Shown here one piece after another: positions 1-6,504 of a stretch of DNA of 12,415 bases (position 1 is its first letter; every line of letters begins with the position of its first letter). Under the pieces are notes generated by a model, which made no database searches, had not been told where the DNA came from, and was given only the letters and a program-made list of their open reading frames with translations. The position numbers were made by a program, and so were the translations under genes. Source of the DNA: Desulfurococcales archaeon (GTDB taxonomy: Archaea > Thermoproteota > Thermoprotei_A > Sulfolobales > WAQK01); contig JALURJ010000134.1 of assembly GCA_027016915.1 (NCBI GenBank), positions 1 to 12,415 of the forward strand. Reading direction: 5' to 3'.

Positions 1-9
1 ATATACGAT

Positions 10-762
10 ATGACATATATGTTTGGGAATAAAATTAAGTTTACACAATATTTTGATCTTACAAAAAGGAGACTTGTGTTCCCTTGGAAAGAAATGATTG
101 AGGGATTAGAGTCGGAGTCAGCAATGTCAATACTTCCGTCTCCAAGCGATAAGGTTATGCACTACAAACCTAGAGATATGGTTGATTTAATAGTACTGGC
201 AAATATCGAGCGCCGTCCACTAATCTCGCTAAAAGAGCTTGCACAACTTTACGGCGATTTCTCCTTAGCTTATTTATTTCGTAAACACTTTGTCGAACAC
301 CTTATGAAAGACCAGGTTTATAGAGGCCTCTTCGGATACACGTTCCTTTTGCAATATGGCGAGATAATAAATGTAGGATTATTTTTAAAATTCCAAGATA
401 GGGACACCATGGGTAAGTTCATCGGAGCCACTATGGGTAAACCGTTCATCTTTTCTTATTATGTGTCGATCTATGAAGAAGATGAGCCAGTCTTATTTGC
501 TGTCGCTATTATTCCCTACCTTGAGATCCCTAACATGCTGAACTTTTTAAGGTACTTATACGCCAAGGGCTGGCTAGCTGGCTATAAGGTTAAGTATAGT
601 GTGCCTTGGGGCTATAAAGTATACACTGTGCCTTATAGGAACTATAATGCGTTTGCTCAGATGTGGGCTACTGAGCCTAGCGAGCTGAGGAGGCTGCACA
701 GGAGCTTCAGCAAGACTCTGCAGAAGCTCGGCATTATTAGGGCTATGAGGAGGGCCCTTTAG
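10..762 (+). CDS. Probable winged-helix (Lrp-like) DNA-binding regulator, possibly 5'-partial
   Basis: The reading frame is open to the left window edge. ATG at 10 is only the first visible start, no ribosome binding site can be seen before it, and the N-terminus may lie outside. Residues about 56-98 look like a helix-turn-helix of the Lrp/AsnC kind (DLIVLANIERRPLISLKELA, then a helix ending RKHFVEHL). The preceding segment, with FDLTKRRLVFPW at 15-26, resembles a linker I associate with archaeal regulators carrying more than one HTH; that is recollection, not a search result. The remainder has no motif I recognise. The first 600 bases are clearly AT-rich, unlike the rest of the window, whereas the last 100 or so bases use AGG/CTG/GAG codons like the neighbours. 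This suggests acquired or mosaic DNA. A provirus-derived hypothetical protein is the main alternative. Confidence 0.62.
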   Translation: MTYMFGNKIKFTQYFDLTKRRLVFPWKEMIEGLESESAMSILPSPSDKVMHYKPRDMVDLIVLANIERRPLISLKELAQLYGDFSLAYLFRKHFVEHLMKDQVYRGLFGYTFLLQYGEIINVGLFLKFQDRDTMGKFIGATMGKPFIFSYYVSIYEEDEPVLFAVAIIPYLEIPNMLNFLRYLYAKGWLAGYKVKYSVPWGYKVYTVPYRNYNAFAQMWATEPSELRRLHRSFSKTLQKLGIIRAMRRAL

Positions 763-796
763 CCTCCCCTCCCGCCTCTGAGTCCAGGTGGTTCTG

Positions 797-803
797 TTTA
801 TAT
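797..803 (+). promoter_or_regulatory. TATA box of the DUF1464 gene
   Basis: TTTATAT lies 38 bases (centre to start) before TTG at 838, the same distance as for other promoters in this window. The predicted transcription start is near 826, which leaves a leader of about 12 bases carrying GGTG at 829-832. Confidence 0.55.
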
Positions 804-837
804 TCCAAGGTGCTTTGTATTTGGTGTGGGTGGCTCC

Positions 838-1980
838 TTGAGGGCTTTGGGCGTCGATCCCGGTACTAAGAGCTTTGACTTGGTTGTGGTTGAGGAGGGT
901 AGGGTTGTGTGGGAGGAGAGCATAGAGACGGGGGAGGTTGCCAGGGATCCCGGCGTGCTGGTGGACTCTATACTCTCAGCCGATGCGGATGTTGTAGCTG
1001 GCCCCTCCGGGTATGGTGTGCCTGTGACGTGGAATAGGGATATCGTGGATGCCCGCAGGTTTGCCGTGGAGGTCCTCCTCCTCTCGACGGAGATGGAGAT
1101 CGAGGAGGGGGTTAGGGAGGGCGACCCTGGGATCATGGTTTATGCTGCACTGGCCCGGGTCGTTGAGGCCCTCTGGAGGGGCAGGGTTGAGGCGGTCTAT
1201 ATTCCCAGCGTCGTGCTTCTGCCAACGGTCCCTGCAAGGAGGAAGGTTAACAGGGTGGACATGGGGACTGCCGATAAGCTGAGCGTTGCCGTCCTCGCGA
1301 CGCGGCTGGCCCGAAGGGTTGGGGTGAGGAGCTTCGCCGTAGCGGAGCTAGGATACGGGTACAACGCCGTGATAGGAGTGGAAAACGGCAGGATCGTCGA
1401 CGGGCTCGGCGGCACGGTGCTCGGCCCAGGCCTCCTAACCATAGGTCCCGTGGACGGCGAGATAGCTGCATTGGCGGGAGGGTGGGGTAGGAGACACGTG
1501 TTTAGAGGCGGGGCTTTCGAAGCCTGTGGAACCCTGAACCCGGAGGAGGCCTGGGAAAAATATGTCGAGGGGGAGGAGCCTTGCGCCTCAGCGATGGGCG
1601 CCGTCCTCGAGGCCGTGGCCAGAGGCATTGTGTCGATATGCGAGGTCTCCTTGGGAGGGGTTAGGAGGGTATACGTGTCGGGCAGGCTCACAGGACTTCC
1701 AAGCCTTATAGATGAGCTCAAGAAACTACTGCCCGAAGGCTACCTGGTAGAGCCCCTGGGCCTCCTCGAAGGAGCTGCGAAGTCGAAACACGCGGCCCAG
1801 GGATACGCCCTTGTAGCGGAGGGCCTCGCCGGCGGATCCTCAAAACGGCTGATAGAGGATCTGGGCATACCGTCGGCTAGAGGAACGGTGCTCGACCACG
1901 TCCTACACCCAGCCCTCGCGCCGGTCAGGGAAAGGCTGAGGACAGCCTACGCGGAGAGCGTGAGGGGTGCCAAGCTCTAA
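838..1980 (+). CDS. DUF1464 family ASKHA-fold protein, predicted butyrate kinase-like
   Basis: This resembles the archaeal DUF1464 family, annotated as predicted butyrate kinase-like in the ASKHA (sugar kinase/actin/Hsp70) superfamily; the real substrate is unknown. The N-terminus has a phosphate-1 type loop, LGVDPGTKSFDLVV. A conserved-looking block RVDMGTADKLS lies in the middle, a glycine-rich GLGGTVLGPG follows, and VYVSGRLTGLPSLIDEL near residue 280 fits the adenosine-binding part of the fold. It appears to be soluble. I chose TTG at 838 because it gives an N-terminus starting just before the first strand, has GGTG six bases ahead, and sits 38 bases from the TATA box. GTG at 826 is an in-frame alternative adding four residues and would be nearly leaderless. 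The MFS gene follows after 9 bases and may be co-transcribed. Confidence 0.85.
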   Translation: MRALGVDPGTKSFDLVVVEEGRVVWEESIETGEVARDPGVLVDSILSADADVVAGPSGYGVPVTWNRDIVDARRFAVEVLLLSTEMEIEEGVREGDPGIMVYAALARVVEALWRGRVEAVYIPSVVLLPTVPARRKVNRVDMGTADKLSVAVLATRLARRVGVRSFAVAELGYGYNAVIGVENGRIVDGLGGTVLGPGLLTIGPVDGEIAALAGGWGRRHVFRGGAFEACGTLNPEEAWEKYVEGEEPCASAMGAVLEAVARGIVSICEVSLGGVRRVYVSGRLTGLPSLIDELKKLLPEGYLVEPLGLLEGAAKSKHAAQGYALVAEGLAGGSSKRLIEDLGIPSARGTVLDHVLHPALAPVRERLRTAYAESVRGAKL

Positions 1981-1989
1981 CAATAAGCA

Positions 1990-3246
1990 TTGTATATGCG
2001 TCGCCCTCTAAACCCTCCCCACCCACACCCTTTGGGAGCAGCAGCGGTGGCCGGAGGCGTTGACCGGGCAAAGCTGGCGCTAGGCATCATAGGCTTCGTC
2101 GGCATAATGGACACGGCCTTTCTCATGGGCATAATATCGCCCTACGCCGAGGCCCTTGGCGCCTCCAAGCCCCAGGCAGGCCTAATAGCAGGCCTTTATA
2201 GTATGGTTGCCATACCGGCCAGCTTGCTGGCTGGAGTCGTGGTGGACAAGGTTGGCAGGAAGAAATCCATGATGCTCGGCTTAGCGTGGGACACCCTATC
2301 CGTATACGCCTACGGCCTAGCCTCCACGGTGCAGCAGCTGGCCCTTGTGAGAGGCATACACGCCGTGGGCGGGAGCCTCGTATACCCCGCCTTCATGGCC
2401 TCGGTGGGCGACAGGAGCGGTGGAAGGCTGGGATCTCACGTTGGAGGCTACCTGGCGGTGGTGGCAGCGTCGATAGCTGTGGGGACCCTGGCCTCAGCCG
2501 GGCTTGTAGCCACCCTGGGCTTCTCCTGGGTGTTCAGAATACTGGCCCTCATAGTGGCCTCAGGCCTCCTAGCAGCGCTGGCGGTGGAGGAGACCGCCCC
2601 GGCGGAAAGGGAGAGACCCAGCATACTGGAGGGCCTCAAGGCCGCCAAGGGAGACCTGGCAGCTGGGCTCATCCTGGTCTTCACCCTCTACATGAGCTTC
2701 GGCATGATAGTGGGCGGGCTCGGCCCAGCCCTCAGGGATGCAGGCATCGCCGCCACGGAGGAAAGAGCAGCAGCCCTAACAGGCATGTCTATAGGTATAG
2801 CAACCCTGGTAAGCATACCCTTCCTGGTCGCCACGGGTAGACTTTTCGACCGCGGGAATCTAGCCCCAGTACTCGTAGCCTCGGCAGCAGCACTCTCGGG
2901 ATCCCAGCTTCTACTACTTGCAAACCCCGGCACTGCAAGCCTGGCCGCAGCCTATAGCATATACGGCATAGGCCTGGCAGGCTACATGGCTGGCAACACC
3001 TACCTGGTCCTAAAGGCGCCGCCCCACGCCAGGGGGAGCGCTGTGGGTCTCCAACAGATGGTCAACATAGTCGGTGTGGCCGTAGGAGCACCGCTGGCGG
3101 GCCTCCTGGTCAAGGCAGGGGGCTTAACACTGCTTGCTACGGGCATAGCTGTACCTCCGCTACTAGGCTTAGCATCACTAAGGATAGCCAGCCCAGCACC
3201 ATTGGGGCCTGGAGATCAGGCATCAGCTAGTGGCAGGTTTACCTGA
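1990..3246 (+). CDS. Major facilitator superfamily (MFS) transporter
   Basis: A polytopic membrane protein of about 418 residues with roughly 12 hydrophobic helices, the usual MFS size. The loop after the second helix carries MFS motif A, GVVVDKVGRKK at about 82-92, and the first helix contains an acidic residue in GIMDTAF. A hydrophilic linker near 195-210 (EETAPAERERPS) separates the two six-helix halves. The substrate cannot be told from the sequence. The start is uncertain. TTG 1990 and ATG 1996 give a Pro/His/Arg-rich lead, TTG 2032 is 38 bases after a TATA-like TGTATATG, and GTG 2047 has GGGAG eight bases ahead. The gene lies 9 bases after the DUF1464 gene, and its 3' end converges on vapC with a 9-base gap. 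Confidence 0.88.
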   Translation: MYMRRPLNPPHPHPLGAAAVAGGVDRAKLALGIIGFVGIMDTAFLMGIISPYAEALGASKPQAGLIAGLYSMVAIPASLLAGVVVDKVGRKKSMMLGLAWDTLSVYAYGLASTVQQLALVRGIHAVGGSLVYPAFMASVGDRSGGRLGSHVGGYLAVVAASIAVGTLASAGLVATLGFSWVFRILALIVASGLLAALAVEETAPAERERPSILEGLKAAKGDLAAGLILVFTLYMSFGMIVGGLGPALRDAGIAATEERAAALTGMSIGIATLVSIPFLVATGRLFDRGNLAPVLVASAAALSGSQLLLLANPGTASLAAAYSIYGIGLAGYMAGNTYLVLKAPPHARGSAVGLQQMVNIVGVAVGAPLAGLLVKAGGLTLLATGIAVPPLLGLASLRIASPAPLGPGDQASASGRFT

Positions 3247-3255
3247 AATCTTATC

Positions 3256-3669
3256 TTAAGGAACGTAGATTACAGGAACCCCAAGCCCCTCAGCAACACT
3301 GCTCTGAAACCCGTCACTTGTAAATAGCGTTGCTTCGCGTACCCTTGCCTGGGCTATAAAAAGGGCGTCGTAGAACGTAATCGAATGCCCCAACGCTATC
3401 CTGAGGGCCTCATCCAGATACCTGTCCTGGGGTTCAAGCACTATCACCTCGTTCTCCAGAAGCATCTTCAAGGCCCGGTACTTCTCAAACGCTATACTCT
3501 CAGTTATGCTGCCCAGCAACACTGCATGTTTCCAGATAGCGTTCAAGACCTCCTTCACGGCAAGTTCTAGACTTAAAGCCTCACGGTTCCCTAGGATCTC
3601 CTCGACGCCCTCCCAGCCCTCCTCCCTCAACAAATACTTGGCTAGGGCTGAGGAGTCAACGACTATCAC
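3256..3669 (-). CDS. vapC: PIN-domain ribonuclease toxin VapC
   Basis: A 137-residue single PIN-domain protein of normal family length. VapC toxins cleave RNA (tRNA or rRNA in studied members) in a Mg-dependent way. The four acidic active-site residues are all in place: D5 in VVDSSAL, E40 in VKEVLNA, D101 in FYDALFIA and D119 in TSDG. The toxin is therefore predicted to be catalytically intact. The start is GTG at 3669, with GGAGG about 8 bases upstream inside the antitoxin gene. The gene overlaps the end of vapB by 14 bases, which is typical of translationally coupled toxin-antitoxin operons. The RNA target is unknown. Confidence 0.93.
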   Translation of the reverse strand: MIVVDSSALAKYLLREEGWEGVEEILGNREALSLELAVKEVLNAIWKHAVLLGSITESIAFEKYRALKMLLENEVIVLEPQDRYLDEALRIALGHSITFYDALFIAQARVREATLFTSDGFQSSVAEGLGVPVIYVP

Positions 3670-3886
3670 GATCCTCCCTCACACTCTCAGTAGCCGACCC
3701 CCTGGGCAGTAGAGGGTGCCTGGTGAGAACCTCATGGACACGTTTAAGCGCGAGAAGCCTTCTATAATACCTGACCCTCTCCTCCAAAAACCTGGTGATC
3801 TCCTCCTTCCAGTTCACAATACCCTCCAACTCCTTCATCTGCCTCTTCAAATCCCTACGAATACGGATGCTCAAAACCTCACTCAT
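3656..3886 (-). CDS. vapB: VapB antitoxin, ribbon-helix-helix type
   Basis: A 76-residue partner of VapC. The N-terminal part, VLSIRIRRDLKRQMKELEG, reads as a ribbon-helix-helix strand and first helix. A second helix follows (NWKEEITRFLEERV). The charged C-terminal tail (RGSATESVREDRDSR) would wrap the toxin. Such proteins neutralise VapC and, as complexes, usually repress their own promoter. I chose ATG at 3886, giving MSEVLS, because GGAG lies at 3893-3896. The in-frame GTG at 3913 lacks a ribosome binding site and would place a predicted transcription start inside the gene. The region upstream holds three GTATAC sites that are candidate operators. Confidence 0.85.
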   Translation of the reverse strand: MSEVLSIRIRRDLKRQMKELEGIVNWKEEITRFLEERVRYYRRLLALKRVHEVLTRHPLLPRGSATESVREDRDSR

Positions 3887-3904
3887 ACATGTCTCCGATA
3901 AAAA

Positions 3905-3963
3905 TGTATACACGGGTCTAGATAAATGTTTGTATACGAAATATAGGGGAATGACGTATACAA
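3905..3963. promoter_or_regulatory. Three GTATAC palindromes, candidate VapBC operator
   Basis: GTATAC occurs at 3906-3911, 3932-3937 and 3956-3961, spaced 26 and 24 bases. The first is an 8-bp palindrome TGTATACA at 3905-3912. The second and third form an inverted 9-base pair: TTGTATACG at 3930-3938 and CGTATACAA at 3955-3963. Relative to vapB, the first lies between TATA box and transcription start, the second abuts the TATA box, and the third lies upstream. Binding by the VapB ribbon-helix-helix would block TBP/TFB access. The binding protein is inferred. Confidence 0.5.
3921..3927 (-). promoter_or_regulatory. TATA box of vapBC
   Basis: On the minus strand this reads ATTTATC, centred 38 bases before the vapB ATG. 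It predicts a transcription start near 3898 and a leader of about 12 bases that contains GGAG. Confidence 0.5.
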
Positions 3964-4000
3964 CGAGTCATAGGCGTCCAGCCTCGGCGGCATAGCATCA

Positions 4001-5167
4001 TCAAACCCTAGGGGCTTGGCGGCTAGCGGCGCTGTATAGCGGTATTGTGGCGGCCAGGAGGGCCAGACAAGCGACATAGGGTGCCCGGGGATCCAGCATA
4101 GCCAGCGCCCCGGCTATCAGGGGACTTGCCACCCCAAGAGCTCTGCGGAGAGAGGAGAGGGCTGCAGACACCACGGATGCCTCTCGCCGGCCCATAATGT
4201 TGAAGAGCCAAGTGCGCTTAAACACGAAGACCAGGGCATCGCCGAACCTAACCACGTAAACTGCGGCCAGCAGCGCCGAGAACGAGCTAGACAGGACCAT
4301 TGCAGCCAGGCCTGAAATTGTGAGCAACGTGAATGCCTGGAGAGACTGGAACGCCCTGTCAGAGGGGATCCTGTCAGCTAAGGGGAGGCTTGAAAGCGTG
4401 GCTAGCGAGATCGACGCTTCTGCCAGAGCTATGTGGAACATATTGCCTCCAAACCTCTCCATGACTAGGTAGACTAGCGCCAGGCTTGGGGCTAGGCTCC
4501 ACGCAGCGACAAACAATACATCAACTGCCACGTAAAGCCTGTACCTCCTCCAGGCACCACTTGTACCCTCCCCTTCCTCGGCCTCAAGCACGACGGGTTT
4601 GAAGGCTAGGAGAATGTAGGGGGCCAGGAGTAGTTCGTAGATGGCGAAGGCCAGGAAGGCTGCACGGAAACATACGGGAGTGTCGCAGAGGTAGCCTAGA
4701 ACATACCCTACCGCCGGATATGTGAGGACTATGGATAGCTCGGGAAGGGCTAGGTGCCACACCATGGCCTCCTTAAACCTACCCTCTGGATACACTATCC
4801 TCTCATAGGCAGGGTAGAGGAAGTAGAGCACGCCTGAGGCTTTATCGATGAGCTGGCCCGCCACAACCATCACGGGTGCGAGGGGCCCGTAGGCCAGGGA
4901 GAAGAAGACCAGGGAGGCAGCACCCATAACATCTATGGCTGCAAGGCCGAGCCTCAGGTCTGTCCTGGTGAACCTTTTCCCCAGGAGGAGGGTTACAGGG
5001 ATGCTGAGCAGGTGTGCAGCGGTGAAGATGGCGCCGACCTCGAGGACACTATATCCCGTCTTCATTAGGTAGAAGGGGAGCATGTACCACGTTATCAGGA
5101 CTGGGGACGCAAGGGCGTGGTAGATAATGTACCTCCTAGCCTCCGCTGGGAGCTCTGACCACCGCAC
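4001..5167 (-). CDS. MFS-like multi-pass membrane permease
   Basis: A 388-residue, strongly hydrophobic protein with roughly 11-12 predicted helices and a charged central linker (VVLEAEEGEGTSGAWRRY, about 195-212) dividing it into two halves, as in MFS transporters. The motif A position is degenerate (LLGKRFTRTDLR near 61-72), so family assignment rests on layout rather than a clear signature. Two cysteines sit in a short loop, LCDTPVCF. The start is GTG at 5167, with GGGGGTG about 10 bases ahead. The nearest TATA-like sequence is about 100 bases upstream, so the leader is unusually long for this window. It lies downstream of the substrate-binding protein gene on the same strand, 153 bases away. 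The substrate is unknown. Confidence 0.78.
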   Translation of the reverse strand: MRWSELPAEARRYIIYHALASPVLITWYMLPFYLMKTGYSVLEVGAIFTAAHLLSIPVTLLLGKRFTRTDLRLGLAAIDVMGAASLVFFSLAYGPLAPVMVVAGQLIDKASGVLYFLYPAYERIVYPEGRFKEAMVWHLALPELSIVLTYPAVGYVLGYLCDTPVCFRAAFLAFAIYELLLAPYILLAFKPVVLEAEEGEGTSGAWRRYRLYVAVDVLFVAAWSLAPSLALVYLVMERFGGNMFHIALAEASISLATLSSLPLADRIPSDRAFQSLQAFTLLTISGLAAMVLSSSFSALLAAVYVVRFGDALVFVFKRTWLFNIMGRREASVVSAALSSLRRALGVASPLIAGALAMLDPRAPYVACLALLAATIPLYSAASRQAPRV

Positions 5168-5194
5168 CTCCAGCGCACCCCCAAGAACGCCAAG

Positions 5195-5261
5195 CCTGTC
5201 TCACCTGTGAGTCGCTGTTACGCTGGTCCCAGTAGCGCTTGCTGCAAACCGGTAAGACAGG
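5195..5261 (-). repeat. 11-bp inverted repeat in the permease promoter/leader
   Basis: The arms are CCTGTCTCACC at 5195-5205 and GGTAAGACAGG at 5251-5261, separated by 45 bases. In minus-strand RNA all 11 positions could pair with one G-U. In plus-strand RNA there would be an A-C mismatch. Between the arms are smaller inverted elements: GCGCT...AGCGT on the minus strand around 5220-5237, and CTCACAGGTGAG overlapping the left arm. This may be an operator flanking the promoter or a structured leader RNA. Confidence 0.45.
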
Positions 5262-5275
5262 TATAATTATTTATG
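5262..5275 (-). promoter_or_regulatory. Candidate TATA element of the minus-strand permease
   Basis: The minus strand reads CATAAATAATTATA, the only AT-rich stretch between the two minus-strand genes. It would start transcription near 5242 and give a leader of about 75 bases before the GTG at 5167. No match to TTTATA is exact. Confidence 0.35.
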
Positions 5276-5286
5276 CTTTACGGTAG

Positions 5287-5303
5287 GAAGTCTGGAGGAC
5301 TTC
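5287..5303 (-). terminator. Small hairpin after the substrate-binding protein gene
   Basis: GAAGTC and GACTTC pair perfectly (6 bp) around a 5-base loop, 18 bases past the stop codon at 5321. No T run follows directly. Archaeal termination depends mainly on T-rich tracts, so a role in 3' end formation is only possible. Confidence 0.25.
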
Positions 5304-5320
5304 GTTCAGGAGGCGTAGGA

Positions 5321-6331
5321 CTAGAGTTTCTCGAACACCTTGTCGCTGATCGTGGCTGGATCCACCTTCAGGTATCCCACCTCGAACAGCATCCTCCAAA
5401 GGTCCTTGATAGCGTTGATGCTCGGGTCATCAAGGGCCCCACTACCAGGAGGCTGCATGTATGAGTAGATGTTGAGCACTGCCTGCTCCGACATGTTGTA
5501 TTTTTCGCTAAGGAATTTGCTTGTAGAGGGGACGTCGCGGACCCATGTGGCTGCAGCTTGGTCACGGAGATCTATGAGCGCTTGAAGCTTATCAGGCTCC
5601 AATTCAACCACACTACTCCTAACAACTATGACTGTTTCAGGAGCACCCCGCAGGCCAACAACCTTGAAGGCGAGGTTGCTGATCCACTCCGCAACCGTGA
5701 AGTTGTAGTCAGCGATAAGCATGGAGGCGAGGGGCTGGCCCACTATCAACGCCTCCACCCTCCCTGCGGCCAACGCCTCTCCAGCCTCGTCCGGGCCCAG
5801 CTTGATTGCAGAGGAGGGGTCGAGGGTGTAGTTGTAGCCCTCCTTCAGGTAGGCTGCGAACAGGTATAGGGCCTCCTCGTCGACGTAGCCAAGCCTGTCC
5901 AGCACCGTGGAGTTTATCGCTCCCTCTATACTCGTGATATTACGGCCTTCAGAGACCAGCAGGAGGTGGTTCTGGGTAAGGTCCACACCCACTATCCTGG
6001 AATCATTATGCCTCGAGACGAAGAGAGCTGCGTCGCTGAGCCGCAAAACAGCGGCCTCCACCTCTCCCGCCTCGAAGGCCCTCTCCAAGCTCTCCAGATC
6101 AGTGTAGTGCTGCACCTTCACCTTCAAGTTGTAGGGCTTGCCCCTCAGGAAGTAGGTTGAGTGAAGGTCCAGCTTCTCAGCCATTTCATACATGGTAAGC
6201 GTATCACCCACCACGCCCACAACCATATATCTGGTTTCAGGAGGTTTTACCAGGAGCGCAGCAACAACGGCGACGAGAACCAGCAGGACGAACATCGAGA
6301 TTACCAGCTTCTGCGGGAAGCCGAGCTTCAT
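5321..6331 (-). CDS. Membrane-anchored NMT1/SsuA-like substrate-binding protein
   Basis: A 336-residue protein with a single N-terminal hydrophobic helix (about 9-28) followed by an extracytoplasmic domain, with no lipobox cysteine. The fold signs are those of NMT1/SsuA/TauA-type ABC solute receptors: the MVVGVVGDTLTMYEMAEKL start, a central EAGEVEAAVLRLSDAALFV segment, GRVEALIVGQPLA, and a C-terminal helix pair ending NAIKDLWRMLFEVGYLKV. Six N-X-S/T sequons (NDS, NIT, NST, NYT, NFT, NMS) fit a glycosylated cell-surface protein. No ATPase or ABC permease gene is in the window; the same-strand neighbour is an MFS-like permease. The start is ATG at 6331, with GGAGG at 6341-6345. The ligand is unknown; a nitrogen or sulphur compound or a pyrimidine precursor would be usual for the family. 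Confidence 0.8.
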   Translation of the reverse strand: MKLGFPQKLVISMFVLLVLVAVVAALLVKPPETRYMVVGVVGDTLTMYEMAEKLDLHSTYFLRGKPYNLKVKVQHYTDLESLERAFEAGEVEAAVLRLSDAALFVSRHNDSRIVGVDLTQNHLLLVSEGRNITSIEGAINSTVLDRLGYVDEEALYLFAAYLKEGYNYTLDPSSAIKLGPDEAGEALAAGRVEALIVGQPLASMLIADYNFTVAEWISNLAFKVVGLRGAPETVIVVRSSVVELEPDKLQALIDLRDQAAATWVRDVPSTSKFLSEKYNMSEQAVLNIYSYMQPPGSGALDDPSINAIKDLWRMLFEVGYLKVDPATISDKVFEKL

Positions 6332-6364
6332 CGTTCCATCCCTCCACAGGTTGTGAGTGGGGGA

Positions 6365-6375
6365 GTATTAAAAAC
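6365..6375 (-). promoter_or_regulatory. TATA box of the substrate-binding protein gene
   Basis: The minus strand reads GTTTTTAATAC, centred 39 bases before the ATG at 6331. It predicts a leader of about 13 bases holding GGAGG. Confidence 0.5.
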
Positions 6376-6472
6376 GTTGGGCAGCTGGCTGCGTACACCT
6401 GTGTCGGCGACGATTAATTCCAAATATATTTAATTATTGCGTAAAAAACACATTACTATACGTTTTTCCCAT

Positions 6473-6492
6473 ACCATGCACACCATTTGCAC
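6473..6492 (+). repeat. Tandem ACCAT-TGCAC repeat upstream of the nuoA promoter
   Basis: ACCATGCAC (6473-6481) is followed at once by ACCATTTGCAC (6482-6492). The two TGCAC cores start 11 bases apart, one helical turn, and end 6 bases before the TATA box. A third TGCAC at 6516-6520 lies within ATGCAC downstream of the TATA box. It is a candidate regulator-binding site; no factor can be named. Confidence 0.4.
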
Positions 6493-6497
6493 ATAAT

Positions 6498-6504
6498 ATT
6501 TATA
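6498..6504 (+). promoter_or_regulatory. TATA box of the complex I operon
   Basis: ATTTATA is centred about 41 bases before the nuoA TTG start. It predicts transcription from about 6527 and a short leader with GGAGATGAT at 6529-6537, one mismatch from the ideal anti-16S complement. Confidence 0.65.

Noticed and set aside
1197..1721. Antisense frame of 174 codons inside the DUF1464 gene.
   Set aside because: Ser/Pro/Thr-rich translation typical of an antisense shadow in GC-rich DNA, with no motif.
3887..3913. GTG 3913 as the vapB start.
   Set aside because: It has no ribosome binding site and would put the first codons upstream of the predicted transcription start; ATG 3886 has GGAG and gives a normal RHH N-terminus.
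5168..5320. A tRNA or C/D box RNA in the gap between the two minus-strand genes.
   Set aside because: No cloverleaf, T-loop or TGATGA box could be found on either strand; only the inverted repeat remains unexplained.
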